Assembly: GCA_023421395.1 (NCBI GenBank)
Contig: JAEZTL010000019.1
Coordinates: 1 to 14,574 of the forward strand
DNA length: 14,574 nucleotides
Reading direction: 5' to 3'
Origin: Bacillota bacterium
GTDB taxonomy: Bacteria > Bacillota > Clostridia > Christensenellales > Aristaeellaceae
A program made the position numbers and the translations under genes. This document shows, piece after piece, positions 6,242-12,650 of the stretch. Positions within the stretch are counted from its first letter, which is position 1. The number at the start of each line of letters is the position of its first letter. The notes beneath the pieces are model-generated. The model was not told the DNA's origin. It saw only the letters and a list, made by a program, of their open reading frames with translations, and did no database searches.

Positions 6242-7363
6242 ATGGCCAAGCTGACGCTCAAAAACCTTTTTAAGCGCTATGACAACAGCGGCAAAAAGCG
6301 GCGTATTGTGAACAGCTTCGCGGTGGACGACCTGACGCTTGAGTGCCACGACGGCGAATTCATCGCGATGCTCGGGCCTTCGGGCTGCGGCAAGACCACG
6401 ACGCTCAGGATGATCGCGGGCCTCGAGGACATCACGAAGGGCGAGATCTTTATCGGAGACCGGCTGGTCAACAACGTGCAGCCCAAGGATCGCCGCATCG
6501 GCCTGGCCTTTGAGGATTACGCGCTGTACCCGCCGCTCACAGTCTACAACAACATCGCCTTCAACCTGCGCGCCAAGGGTCTGCCCCAGGTGGAGATTGA
6601 ACAGCGTGTGCGGGAAATCGCGTCGCTGCTCAAGGTGGAGGAACTGCTGGAGATGATGCCCGTCAAGCTCTCCGGCGGGCAAAAGCAGCGCGTCAACATC
6701 GCTCGAGCCATCGTTCGGCGGCCGGAACTGCTCCTCATGGACGAGCCGCTTTCCCACCTGGACGGCAAGATGCGCCAAGCGATGCGCACCGAGATCAAGC
6801 GGCTGCACAACGAAATCCAGTGTACCTCCGTCTATGTGACCCACGACCAGCTGGAGGCCATGAGCCTGGCGGACCGGATCGCCATCATGGATCTGGGCGT
6901 ATTGCAGCAGTTCGGGACGCCCATTGAGGTCTACGACGACCCGGCCAACGAATTTGTCGCCGCCTTCATCGGCGAACCGCCGATGAATATCCTCAAGACG
7001 AAGATCATCAAGCATGACGGCGACTTCTACTTCACCTTTGAGGGCAGCGATCTTCGCATCCTCGTGCCGCGCCGCTATTACGACAAGATACATGACGGCT
7101 TCGTCGTCAAGATGGGCGTCCGGCCCATGGACCTCTTCATCGGCGACGCCAATTCCAAGGGCACGCCGGAGCGGGTCGCCATGTATGAAAACCTGGGCGA
7201 CGAAGGCCGCGTGGGCGTGCGCGTCGGCGACAGCCTGCTGATGCTGATTTTGACCGATGAGCGGCGATTCCGCCGCGGCGACATCGTGCGGCTGGAGGTG
7301 GGCGCCGAAAAGACACACCTTTTCGACGTGGAAACCGGAGAGCGCATCCGGGCGACCCAATAG
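6242..7363 (+). CDS. ABC transporter ATPase 2, MalK/UgpC type
   Basis: Second nucleotide-binding subunit, 373 residues. Walker A is GPSGCGKT (45-52), the signature is a canonical LSGGQ (143-147), Walker B is LLLMDEP (163-169) with Glu168, and the switch His is His201. The Q-loop reads FEDYALYP, again with Glu (Glu91) in place of Gln. The TOBE-like C-terminal domain (about 245-373) contains MGVRPMDLFI and ends in the typical HLFDVETGERI. The ribosome site AAAGGAGG (6226-6233) lies inside the end of ATPase 1, 8 nt before the ATG. Sequence differences from ATPase 1 run throughout, so this is an old paralogue pair and not a recent duplication. It is the last transporter gene, and an 80-nt gap separates it from the catabolic genes. 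Confidence 0.92.
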   Translation: MAKLTLKNLFKRYDNSGKKRRIVNSFAVDDLTLECHDGEFIAMLGPSGCGKTTTLRMIAGLEDITKGEIFIGDRLVNNVQPKDRRIGLAFEDYALYPPLTVYNNIAFNLRAKGLPQVEIEQRVREIASLLKVEELLEMMPVKLSGGQKQRVNIARAIVRRPELLLMDEPLSHLDGKMRQAMRTEIKRLHNEIQCTSVYVTHDQLEAMSLADRIAIMDLGVLQQFGTPIEVYDDPANEFVAAFIGEPPMNILKTKIIKHDGDFYFTFEGSDLRILVPRRYYDKIHDGFVVKMGVRPMDLFIGDANSKGTPERVAMYENLGDEGRVGVRVGDSLLMLILTDERRFRRGDIVRLEVGAEKTHLFDVETGERIRATQ

Positions 7364-7443
7364 CCCCCTCCAAAGCGGGAGAATCCCGGGCCTATGGTAC
7401 GCGCCGCGGATTGGCGCGGCGGAATAAAGATTTGGAGGCGATC
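7364..7443 (+). other. Spacer between transporter and catabolic genes with two small hairpins
   Basis: Two GC stems are visible: CGGGA/TCCCG across GAA near 7376-7388, and CGCCGCG (7402-7408) with CGCGGCG (7415-7421) across a 6-nt loop. Neither is followed by a T-run and no good promoter is present. The spacer therefore probably tunes mRNA stability or expression inside one transcript. The ribosome site GGAGG is at 7434-7438. Confidence 0.4.
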
Positions 7444-8538
7444 ATGATGGAACTTCCGAAGACCATGCGGGCGCTGGTGGCTTACGCGCCAGGTGACTAC
7501 AGGCTGCTGAACGACTTCCCGGTGCCGCGGGCCACCGGCAAAGATCTGATCGTCAAGGTGGAAGGCTGCGGCGTCTGTGCCGGCGACATCAAGGCCTATC
7601 ACGGCGCGCCTTCTTTCTGGGGCGGCGACGGCTCCCCCGCCTACATCAAGGCGCCGATGATCCCCGGCCACGAATTTTGCGGCACAGTCGTCGAGGTGGG
7701 CGAGGGCATGCAGGGCTTCGAGGTGGGCGACCATGTGGTGTCCGAACAGATCGTGCCCTGCTGGGCATGCAAATTCTGCAAGTCCGGCCGCTACTGGATG
7801 TGTCAGAAGCACGACCTCTACGGCTTCCAGAATAACGTCAACGGCGGTATGGCGGAGTACATGCGCTTCCCGCCGGAAGCCATCGTCTACAAGATTCCGA
7901 AGGAGATGCCCGTTGAGCAGGCGCTCTTGGTCGAGCCCTACGGCTGCTCCAAGCACTGCGTTGACCGCGCGCAGATTACCAACGAGGACTTCGTGGTGCT
8001 CTCCGGCGCGGGCACGCTGGGTTTGGGCATGGTGGGGGCCATCAAAAAGCGCAATCCCGCCAAGTTCATCGTGCTGGACATGAACGACGTGCGGCTTGAG
8101 AAGGCCAAGGCCTTCGGCGCCGACCTCGTAATGAACCCGGGCAAGGAAGACGTGGTCAAGAAAATCGTGGAGATGACGGGCGGCTACGGCTGTGACATCT
8201 ATATCGAAGCCACCGGGCATCCCGCCAGCGTCAAACAGGGCCTGGAGATGATCCGCAAGATGGGCCGCTTCGTGGAGTTCTCCGTATTCAAGGACCTGGT
8301 GACGGTGGACTGGTCCATCATCTCCGACCGCAAGGAGCTGGACCTGCTCGGCGCACACCTGTCTCCCTATTCCTATGAATGGGTGATCCGGTGGATCGGC
8401 GACGGCAGCCTGCCCACCGACGGCGTGGTGTCCCACAAGTTCGCCCTTGAAGACTGGCAGACCGCTTTCGAGTATGCCGCCACCGGCAAGGACAACGCCT
8501 TCAAGGTGGCGCTGATCCCCGACATGAAGAAGGGCTGA
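7444..8538 (+). CDS. Zinc-dependent polyol dehydrogenase, erythritol/L-threitol dehydrogenase type
   Basis: Medium-chain alcohol dehydrogenase predicted to oxidise a polyol to a ketose with NAD, cytoplasmic, 364 residues. Catalytic zinc ligands are Cys45 (in GVCAGD), His76 and Glu77 (GHE). Structural zinc cysteines are 106, 109, 112 and 120. The nucleotide fold has GAGTLG (188-193), and Asp212 at the end of the second strand favours NAD over NADP. Stretches such as KAYHGAPSFWG, SEQIVPCW and YGFQNNVNGGMAEYM match my memory of proteins annotated erythritol/L-threitol dehydrogenase (EltD of Mycobacterium smegmatis). The frame is open from 7411, but ATG 7444 or 7447 fits the GGAGG at 7434-7438, and the extra 11 residues do not look like family sequence. 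It is followed after 5 nt by the isomerase gene. Other polyol or threonine-type dehydrogenases remain possible. Confidence 0.85.
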   Translation: MMELPKTMRALVAYAPGDYRLLNDFPVPRATGKDLIVKVEGCGVCAGDIKAYHGAPSFWGGDGSPAYIKAPMIPGHEFCGTVVEVGEGMQGFEVGDHVVSEQIVPCWACKFCKSGRYWMCQKHDLYGFQNNVNGGMAEYMRFPPEAIVYKIPKEMPVEQALLVEPYGCSKHCVDRAQITNEDFVVLSGAGTLGLGMVGAIKKRNPAKFIVLDMNDVRLEKAKAFGADLVMNPGKEDVVKKIVEMTGGYGCDIYIEATGHPASVKQGLEMIRKMGRFVEFSVFKDLVTVDWSIISDRKELDLLGAHLSPYSYEWVIRWIGDGSLPTDGVVSHKFALEDWQTAFEYAATGKDNAFKVALIPDMKKG

Positions 8539-8543
8539 TTATA

Positions 8544-9029
8544 ATGGAAAGAATCGCAATCGGCTGCGACGAGGCGGCGTGCGCGTTTCGCGATACCATC
8601 AAGGCGCTGCTTCTGAAAAAAGGCTACGAGGTGGAGGACTTCGGCACCTTTGACGATAGGCCCGTCCTGTACCCGGACATCGCGGTGGCGGTAGCGGAGG
8701 CGGTGGCGCGGGGCGATTTTTCACGCGGCATCCTGATCTGCGGCACGGGCATCGGCATGGCAATCTCCGCCAACAAGGTGCCCGGCATCCGCGCGGCGGT
8801 GTGCCACGATCCATTCTCCACGGCGCGTTCCAGAAAGTCCAACGACGCGCAGATCATGTGCATGGGCGCGCGGATCATCGCGCCGCAACTGGGGTGCATG
8901 CTGGTGGAGGAGTGGCTCGCCTGCGACTTTGAGGGCGGCGGCTCGACGGCCAAGGTTGAGCGGATCAAGGAATACGAGCGGGAGCACGTTGCTGGGGACG
9001 CGAGCGCCGGCGGCTGCGCCTGCAACTGA
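8544..9029 (+). CDS. RpiB/LacAB-family sugar-phosphate isomerase, probable erythrulose 4-phosphate isomerase
   Basis: Predicted aldose-ketose isomerase of 161 residues (RpiB is about 149). The catalytic loop ICGTGIGM with Cys66 and Thr68 is intact, as is the phosphate-side NDAQ stretch. Compared by eye with E. coli RpiB, which aligns without gaps to residue 140, Asp9 is kept. However His10 is Glu, His99 (in RQHN) is Ser99 (RKSN), Arg133 is Gly and Arg137 is Lys. The histidines handle the furanose ring and the arginines the phosphate, so ribose 5-phosphate is an unlikely substrate. EryI of Brucella, an RpiB homologue, makes D-erythrose 4-phosphate from the tetrulose 4-phosphate, and the genes around this one suggest the same. 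A GGCACN cysteine tail at the C-terminus is odd. The start ATG lies 5 nt after the dehydrogenase stop, with GAAGAAGGG as a modest ribosome site. Confidence 0.82.
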   Translation: MERIAIGCDEAACAFRDTIKALLLKKGYEVEDFGTFDDRPVLYPDIAVAVAEAVARGDFSRGILICGTGIGMAISANKVPGIRAAVCHDPFSTARSRKSNDAQIMCMGARIIAPQLGCMLVEEWLACDFEGGGSTAKVERIKEYEREHVAGDASAGGCACN

Positions 9030-9040
9030 CGGAGGGACAT

Positions 9041-10039
9041 ATGCAACGCATCATCAATAACCCGGACCTGGTGGTCGAGGATATGCTCAAAGGGTTCGTG
9101 AAGGCGCACGGGAACCTCGTGCGCCAGGCGGCCAACCCGCGGGTGATCGTCAGCGCGTTTCCGAAAAAGGCGGGGAAGGTGGGCATCGTAACCGGCGGCG
9201 GTTCGGGCCACAAGCCGGCGTTCGTGGGCTACGTGGGCAGGAATATGGTGGACGCGGTGGCGGTGGGCGAGGTGTTTTCGTCCCCCACGGCCAAAGCCTT
9301 CTACGACGCCTTTGTGGAGGCGGACGCGGGCGCGGGCGTCGCGTGCCTCTACGGCAACTACGCCGGCGACAACATGAACGTGAAAATGGCCGCGAAGCTG
9401 GCCGACGACGACGATATCCGGGTCCGGACGGTCATCGCCAACGACGACGTGGCGTCGGCGCCGAAGGACGAACCCATGAAGCGGCGCGGCGTGGCGGGCG
9501 AGGTGTTGATGTGGAAGGTGGGCGGCGCGAAGGCGGCCACGGGCGCGAACCTTGACGAGGTGATCGCCTGCGCGCAGAAGGCCATCGGCAATACGCGCTC
9601 CATCGGCATTGGCCTTACGCCCTGCACGATCCCCGCGGTGGGACACCCGAATTTTCAGATCGAGCCGGGCAAGATGGAGGTGGGCATCGGCCACCATGGC
9701 GAGCCGGGCGTCAAGGTGACGAATCTCGCGACCGCCGACGAGATGGCGGAGATGATGGTCGAGGCTGTCGTGAACGACATGCCCTTCGCCGCGGGGGACG
9801 AGCTGGCGGTCATCGTATCGGGCCTGGGCGCGACGCCGGTGATGGAGCTGTACATCCTCTATAACCGGATCGAGGAACTGCTCACCGCCAAGGGGCTCAA
9901 GGTGTATAAGCCGTTTGTCGGCAACTACTTCACCTCCCTTGAGATGATGGGCGCCACCTTCACGGCGATGAAGCTGGACGACGAGCTGAAGGAGATGCTC
10001 GACATGCCCGCGGAATCGATGGGCCTGACGGTGACGTAA
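9041..10039 (+). CDS. dhaK: DhaK, substrate-binding subunit of a dihydroxyacetone/erythrulose kinase
   Basis: Binds the ketose as a covalent hemiaminal and presents it for phosphorylation by DhaL. It has 332 residues, usual for DhaK. The binding histidine is His219 in GIGHHGEPG, the catalytic Asp110 is in LYGNYAGDNMN, and the glycine loop is GGGSGHKP (52-59), where most DhaK proteins have GGGSGHEP. The rest of the fold (NDDVASAPKDE, RRGVAGE, LGATPVMELYILYN) is well conserved. Between a polyol dehydrogenase and a tetrulose-phosphate-type isomerase, erythrulose is a more likely substrate than dihydroxyacetone. The ribosome site GGAGGG is at 9031-9036. DhaL follows after 11 nt. No DhaM phosphotransfer subunit is in the window, so the kinase may use ATP directly, or DhaM may lie elsewhere. 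Confidence 0.93.
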   Translation: MQRIINNPDLVVEDMLKGFVKAHGNLVRQAANPRVIVSAFPKKAGKVGIVTGGGSGHKPAFVGYVGRNMVDAVAVGEVFSSPTAKAFYDAFVEADAGAGVACLYGNYAGDNMNVKMAAKLADDDDIRVRTVIANDDVASAPKDEPMKRRGVAGEVLMWKVGGAKAATGANLDEVIACAQKAIGNTRSIGIGLTPCTIPAVGHPNFQIEPGKMEVGIGHHGEPGVKVTNLATADEMAEMMVEAVVNDMPFAAGDELAVIVSGLGATPVMELYILYNRIEELLTAKGLKVYKPFVGNYFTSLEMMGATFTAMKLDDELKEMLDMPAESMGLTVT

Positions 10040-10050
10040 GGAGGCGCGGC

Positions 10051-10692
10051 ATGGACGGTTTTTTGAACACGGACGGCAAGGACATCGTGGAAAAGATGAT
10101 CCGCGTGATCCAAGAGAACAAGGCGTACCTGTCGGATATCGACGGGCTGATCGGTGACGGCGACCACGGCATCAACATGAACAAGGGCTTCACGATGTGC
10201 GAGGAGCGCATCCGGGGCGTCGATCTGAATTTCTCCGAGGCGTTGAAGACGCTGGGGCGTGTGCTCATGATGGAGATCGGCGGCTCCATGGGTCCTCTCT
10301 ACGGCACGGTGTTCACGGAGATGGCCCGGACGGTCAAAAAAGCCGAAGTGATCGACAAGGCCGCCTTCGGGGAGATGCTCGCCGCGGCGCTGGCCGGGCT
10401 CGGGGAGCTCGGCGGCGCGAAGGTGGGGGATAAGACGCTGATGGATGTGATGATCCCGGCGGAGGAAGCCTACCGCTCCGCGCTTTCCGATGGCAAGGAT
10501 TTCAGAGCCTGCCTTGAGGCGATGGGACAGGCGGCGGAGGTGGGCTGGCTGTCCACGAAGGACCTGGTGGCCAAAATCGGCCGCGCCAGCCGGCTGGGCG
10601 AGCGGTCCCGAGGAGTGCTGGATGCCGGCGCCACCAGCTGCCATCTGTTGCTTCGCGCCATGGCAGACGGCATCATCGCGCATCTGGGCTGA
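10051..10692 (+). CDS. dhaL: DhaL, nucleotide-binding subunit of the kinase
   Basis: Holds the ADP/ATP and magnesium and transfers phosphate to the DhaK-bound ketose. It has 213 residues, full length. Magnesium ligands Asp31, Asp36 and Asp38 lie in DIDGLIGDGDHGINM. GGSMGPLYGT (77-86) and VGDKTLMDVMIPA (125-137) are standard nucleotide-pocket motifs. The C-terminal motif reads GRASRLGERSRGVLDAGATS (177-196), where most DhaL proteins have GRASYLGERS and DPGATS, so a Tyr is Arg and a Pro is Ala. The start is clear: TAAGGAGG (10037-10044), whose TAA is the DhaK stop, lies 6 nt before the ATG. It is the last gene of the operon. Confidence 0.92.
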   Translation: MDGFLNTDGKDIVEKMIRVIQENKAYLSDIDGLIGDGDHGINMNKGFTMCEERIRGVDLNFSEALKTLGRVLMMEIGGSMGPLYGTVFTEMARTVKKAEVIDKAAFGEMLAAALAGLGELGGAKVGDKTLMDVMIPAEEAYRSALSDGKDFRACLEAMGQAAEVGWLSTKDLVAKIGRASRLGERSRGVLDAGATSCHLLLRAMADGIIAHLG

Positions 10693-10885
10693 TGCCGATC
10701 CAAAACAATCCTGCATCGTTGCGGCGGCTTTTATCGCGCACCGCTGTGCCGCGCTCCGCTTGAAACAGCGCCGCTATTCCTGCGCTCCGGCTCCTTGCGC
10801 CGCTGTCTGCAAATCCTCGCCGCGTTGGATGTGTTGGATGCGTTGGATGCAATACGATTTCGTATTGGTATGAGAGCACGCATCG
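10693..10885 (+). other. Gene-free 3' region of the operon with a 9-bp tandem repeat and a palindrome
   Basis: Together with the hairpin and promoter that follow, this makes a 339-bp gap with no convincing gene. It holds three tandem copies of GTTGGATGY (10824-10850). These run directly into an 8-2-8 palindrome, CAATACGA (10850-10857) with TCGTATTG (10860-10867). I see no other feature. The palindrome could be an operator for the MATE gene about 165 bp downstream. Confidence 0.5.
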
Positions 10886-10922
10886 CCGCGCCCCTTCCGA
10901 AAGACCGGAAGGGGCGCGGTTT
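10886..10922 (+). terminator. Probable terminator of the transporter/catabolic operon
   Basis: A perfect 14-bp stem (10886-10899 with 10906-10919) closes a 6-nt loop, AAAGAC, and is followed by TTT. The U-run is short, but the stem is very GC-rich. It sits between dhaL and the separate promoter of the MATE gene, the expected place for the operon end. Confidence 0.65.
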
Positions 10923-10945
10923 CGCATCGCTTCGCCGCGGCCGTC

Positions 10946-10974
10946 TTTTATTTCCCCCTCTTTTGTGGTATAAT
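10946..10974 (+). promoter_or_regulatory. Promoter of the MATE gene (extended -10)
   Basis: TATAAT at 10969-10974 is preceded by TGG, forming the extended -10 TGGTATAAT. The -35 position 17 bp upstream reads TTTTAT, a poor match. Transcription would start near 10981, leaving a leader of about 50 nt before the ATG. Confidence 0.6.
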
Positions 10975-11031
10975 AAGCTCCTATGGCTGACGGGGGCCGC
11001 GCGCAAGGCGTCCGTCGAAGGAGGAGGCCCC

Positions 11032-12462
11032 ATGCACGGCTTGGCCCGCTTCAGGCGGACTTTCATCGGAAACCGCGCATTTTACAGGATGGTCATGGGC
11101 ATCGTGGTGCCCGTCATCATCCAAAACAGCGTGACCAACATCGTCAATCTCTTGGACAACATCATGGTGGGACAGGTGGGCACGGCCGAGATGTCGGGTG
11201 TGGCCATTGCGAATCAGCTGCTGTTCGTGTTCAACCTGTGCGTCTTCGGCGGGCTTTCGGGCCCCAGCATCTTCGGCGCCCAGTACTACGGCGCGGGCGA
11301 CATGGAAGGCCTCCGGAATACCTTTCGCATCAAACTGTGGATCGCTTTTGCGCTGCTCGTCCTCGCGCTGGCGGCGTTTCTCGGCTGGGGCGATCCGTTG
11401 ATCCGCACCTACCTCACCGGACAGGGGGACCCCGCGTCGGCTGGCGTGATGTTTGACAGCGGCCGGGCGTACCTTATGATCATGCTGGCGGGGCTTTTGC
11501 CCTTCGCGCTGTCTCAGTGCTATTCGGGTACACTCCGGGAGACGGGGGAGACGGTGCTGCCGATGAAGGCGGGCGTCGCCGCGGTGCTGACAAACCTCTT
11601 CGGCAACTGGGTGCTCATCTACGGGAACCTTGGCATGCCCGCGCTGGGCGTCGAGGGCGCGGCGATCGCTACGGTGATCTCCCGCTTTGTGGAACTGGGC
11701 ATTATCCTGGTGAGCATCCGACAGAACCCCGTCCACGCATTCCTCCGGGGCGTGTACCGCACGCTGCACGTTCCTGCGCGCCTGTTTGTAAGCGTGATGA
11801 AAAAGGGCATGCCACTCCTGGTCAACGAGGCGCTGTGGTCGGTGGGCATGGCGACGCTGATGCAGATCTACTCCGTGCGGGGGCTGATGGTGCTGGCGGG
11901 CCTGAACATCGCCAGCACGATTACAAACCTCTTCAACGTGGTATTCATCTCCATGGGCAGCGCCGTGGCGGTGGTTGTGGGCCAGGCGCTGGGCGCCGGA
12001 GACATGGAGCGGGCTCGAGGCGATGCCTGGAAGCTGATGTTCTTCAGCTTCGCGCTCTGTCTGGGCATTGGCGGCCTTTTGGCCGCGCTGTCACCGGAAC
12101 TGCCTCGCATCTATCCGGCGGACGAGGCGGTCTACACGCTGGCGGCGCGCTTCATCCTGACCAGCGCGTGCTTCATGCCGCTTAACGCCGTGACCCATTG
12201 CAGCTACTTTACGCTGCGTTCGGGCGGATCCACGCTGGTCACGTTCCTTTTTGACAGCGCCTTCACCTGGGCGGTCAACATCCCCTTTGCGATGCTCTTG
12301 GTCTATGCGACGCAGATGGACATCCTGCTGCTCTACCCTCTCTGCCAGGCGGTGGAACTGCTGAAAAGCGGCCTCGGGCTGGCGCTGGTGGGAAAGGGCG
12401 TGTGGATCCGGAACATCGTATCCGCGCCCGAGCCGGAGGCCGCCGCGCAAGAGACCGTATAG
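11032..12462 (+). CDS. MATE-family multidrug/toxin efflux transporter
   Basis: Membrane antiporter that exports cationic or toxic compounds using a sodium or proton gradient, 476 residues (family about 450-480). It has about 12 membrane segments in two repeats. The first repeat carries the typical VNLLDNIMVGQVG (38-50) and FGAQYYGAGD (81-90). The second carries the matching VVVGQALGAGDMERAR. The frame is open from 10795, but the stretch before Met80 of that frame crosses the terminator hairpin and the promoter. ATG 11032, just after AAGGAGGAGG (11018-11027), is the natural start. It has its own promoter and terminator, so it is probably unrelated to the polyol operon. The substrate cannot be predicted. 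Confidence 0.92.
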   Translation: MHGLARFRRTFIGNRAFYRMVMGIVVPVIIQNSVTNIVNLLDNIMVGQVGTAEMSGVAIANQLLFVFNLCVFGGLSGPSIFGAQYYGAGDMEGLRNTFRIKLWIAFALLVLALAAFLGWGDPLIRTYLTGQGDPASAGVMFDSGRAYLMIMLAGLLPFALSQCYSGTLRETGETVLPMKAGVAAVLTNLFGNWVLIYGNLGMPALGVEGAAIATVISRFVELGIILVSIRQNPVHAFLRGVYRTLHVPARLFVSVMKKGMPLLVNEALWSVGMATLMQIYSVRGLMVLAGLNIASTITNLFNVVFISMGSAVAVVVGQALGAGDMERARGDAWKLMFFSFALCLGIGGLLAALSPELPRIYPADEAVYTLAARFILTSACFMPLNAVTHCSYFTLRSGGSTLVTFLFDSAFTWAVNIPFAMLLVYATQMDILLLYPLCQAVELLKSGLGLALVGKGVWIRNIVSAPEPEAAAQETV

Positions 12463-12484
12463 GCCCTACTCACATATATTTTTG

Positions 12485-12512
12485 GCCGGCTCTTCGTTCG
12501 GGGCCGGCTTTT
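12485..12512 (+). terminator. Terminator of the MATE gene
   Basis: GCCGGCTC (12485-12492) pairs with GGGCCGGC (12501-12508), with one G-U wobble, over an 8-nt loop. TTTT follows at 12509-12512. It lies 22 nt after the MATE stop codon. Confidence 0.75.
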
Positions 12513-12554
12513 CCGTCCGCTTGTTTAAGTTTTTGGCGGATGTGACGAAATATA

Positions 12555-12570
12555 TTTACACGGATGTAAA
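12555..12570. promoter_or_regulatory. Dyad TTTACA-CGGA-TGTAAA upstream of the HD-GYP-like gene
   Basis: Perfect 6-bp arms separated by 4 bp lie 81 bp before the start codon at 12651, next to a TATATT string (12551-12556) that could be a -10 box. No matching -35 box is evident. It may be an operator for the downstream gene. The protein that binds it is unknown. Confidence 0.35.
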
Positions 12571-12650
12571 ACGTGGCGCCGACGGGTTGGAAATTGCGCG
12601 CGCTTTTGCCGCGGGAGACGGCGCGCGGGCGGCGGGAGGAGGTGGCTTTT

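Noticed and set aside
5483..7360. 625-residue minus-strand open frame
   Set aside because: It lies opposite two well-conserved ABC ATPases. The long antisense frame is a product of high GC at third codon positions.
7411..7443. 11-residue N-terminal extension of the dehydrogenase from TTG 7411
   Set aside because: It runs through a hairpin and the ribosome site GGAGG (7434-7438), which sits before ATG 7444/7447.
1745..10692. Glycerol uptake and dihydroxyacetone pathway as the role of the operon
   Set aside because: Two unequal ATPases and DhaK/DhaL would fit glycerol, but the erythritol-type dehydrogenase and an RpiB-family isomerase have no place in that route. It is kept only as an alternative.
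10692..10763. 23-residue basic open frame starting in the TGATG overlap with dhaL
   Set aside because: There is no ribosome site and no recognisable similarity. Coupling by overlap alone is too weak to call a gene.
10795..11031. 79-residue N-terminal extension of the MATE protein
   Set aside because: It spans the operon terminator hairpin and the TGGTATAAT promoter. ATG 11032 has a strong ribosome site and begins the normal MATE N-terminus.
12573..12650. 26-residue extension of the HD-GYP-like protein
   Set aside because: GGAGGAGGTGG at 12636-12646 clearly serves ATG 12651, and the extension is low-complexity Arg-rich sequence.
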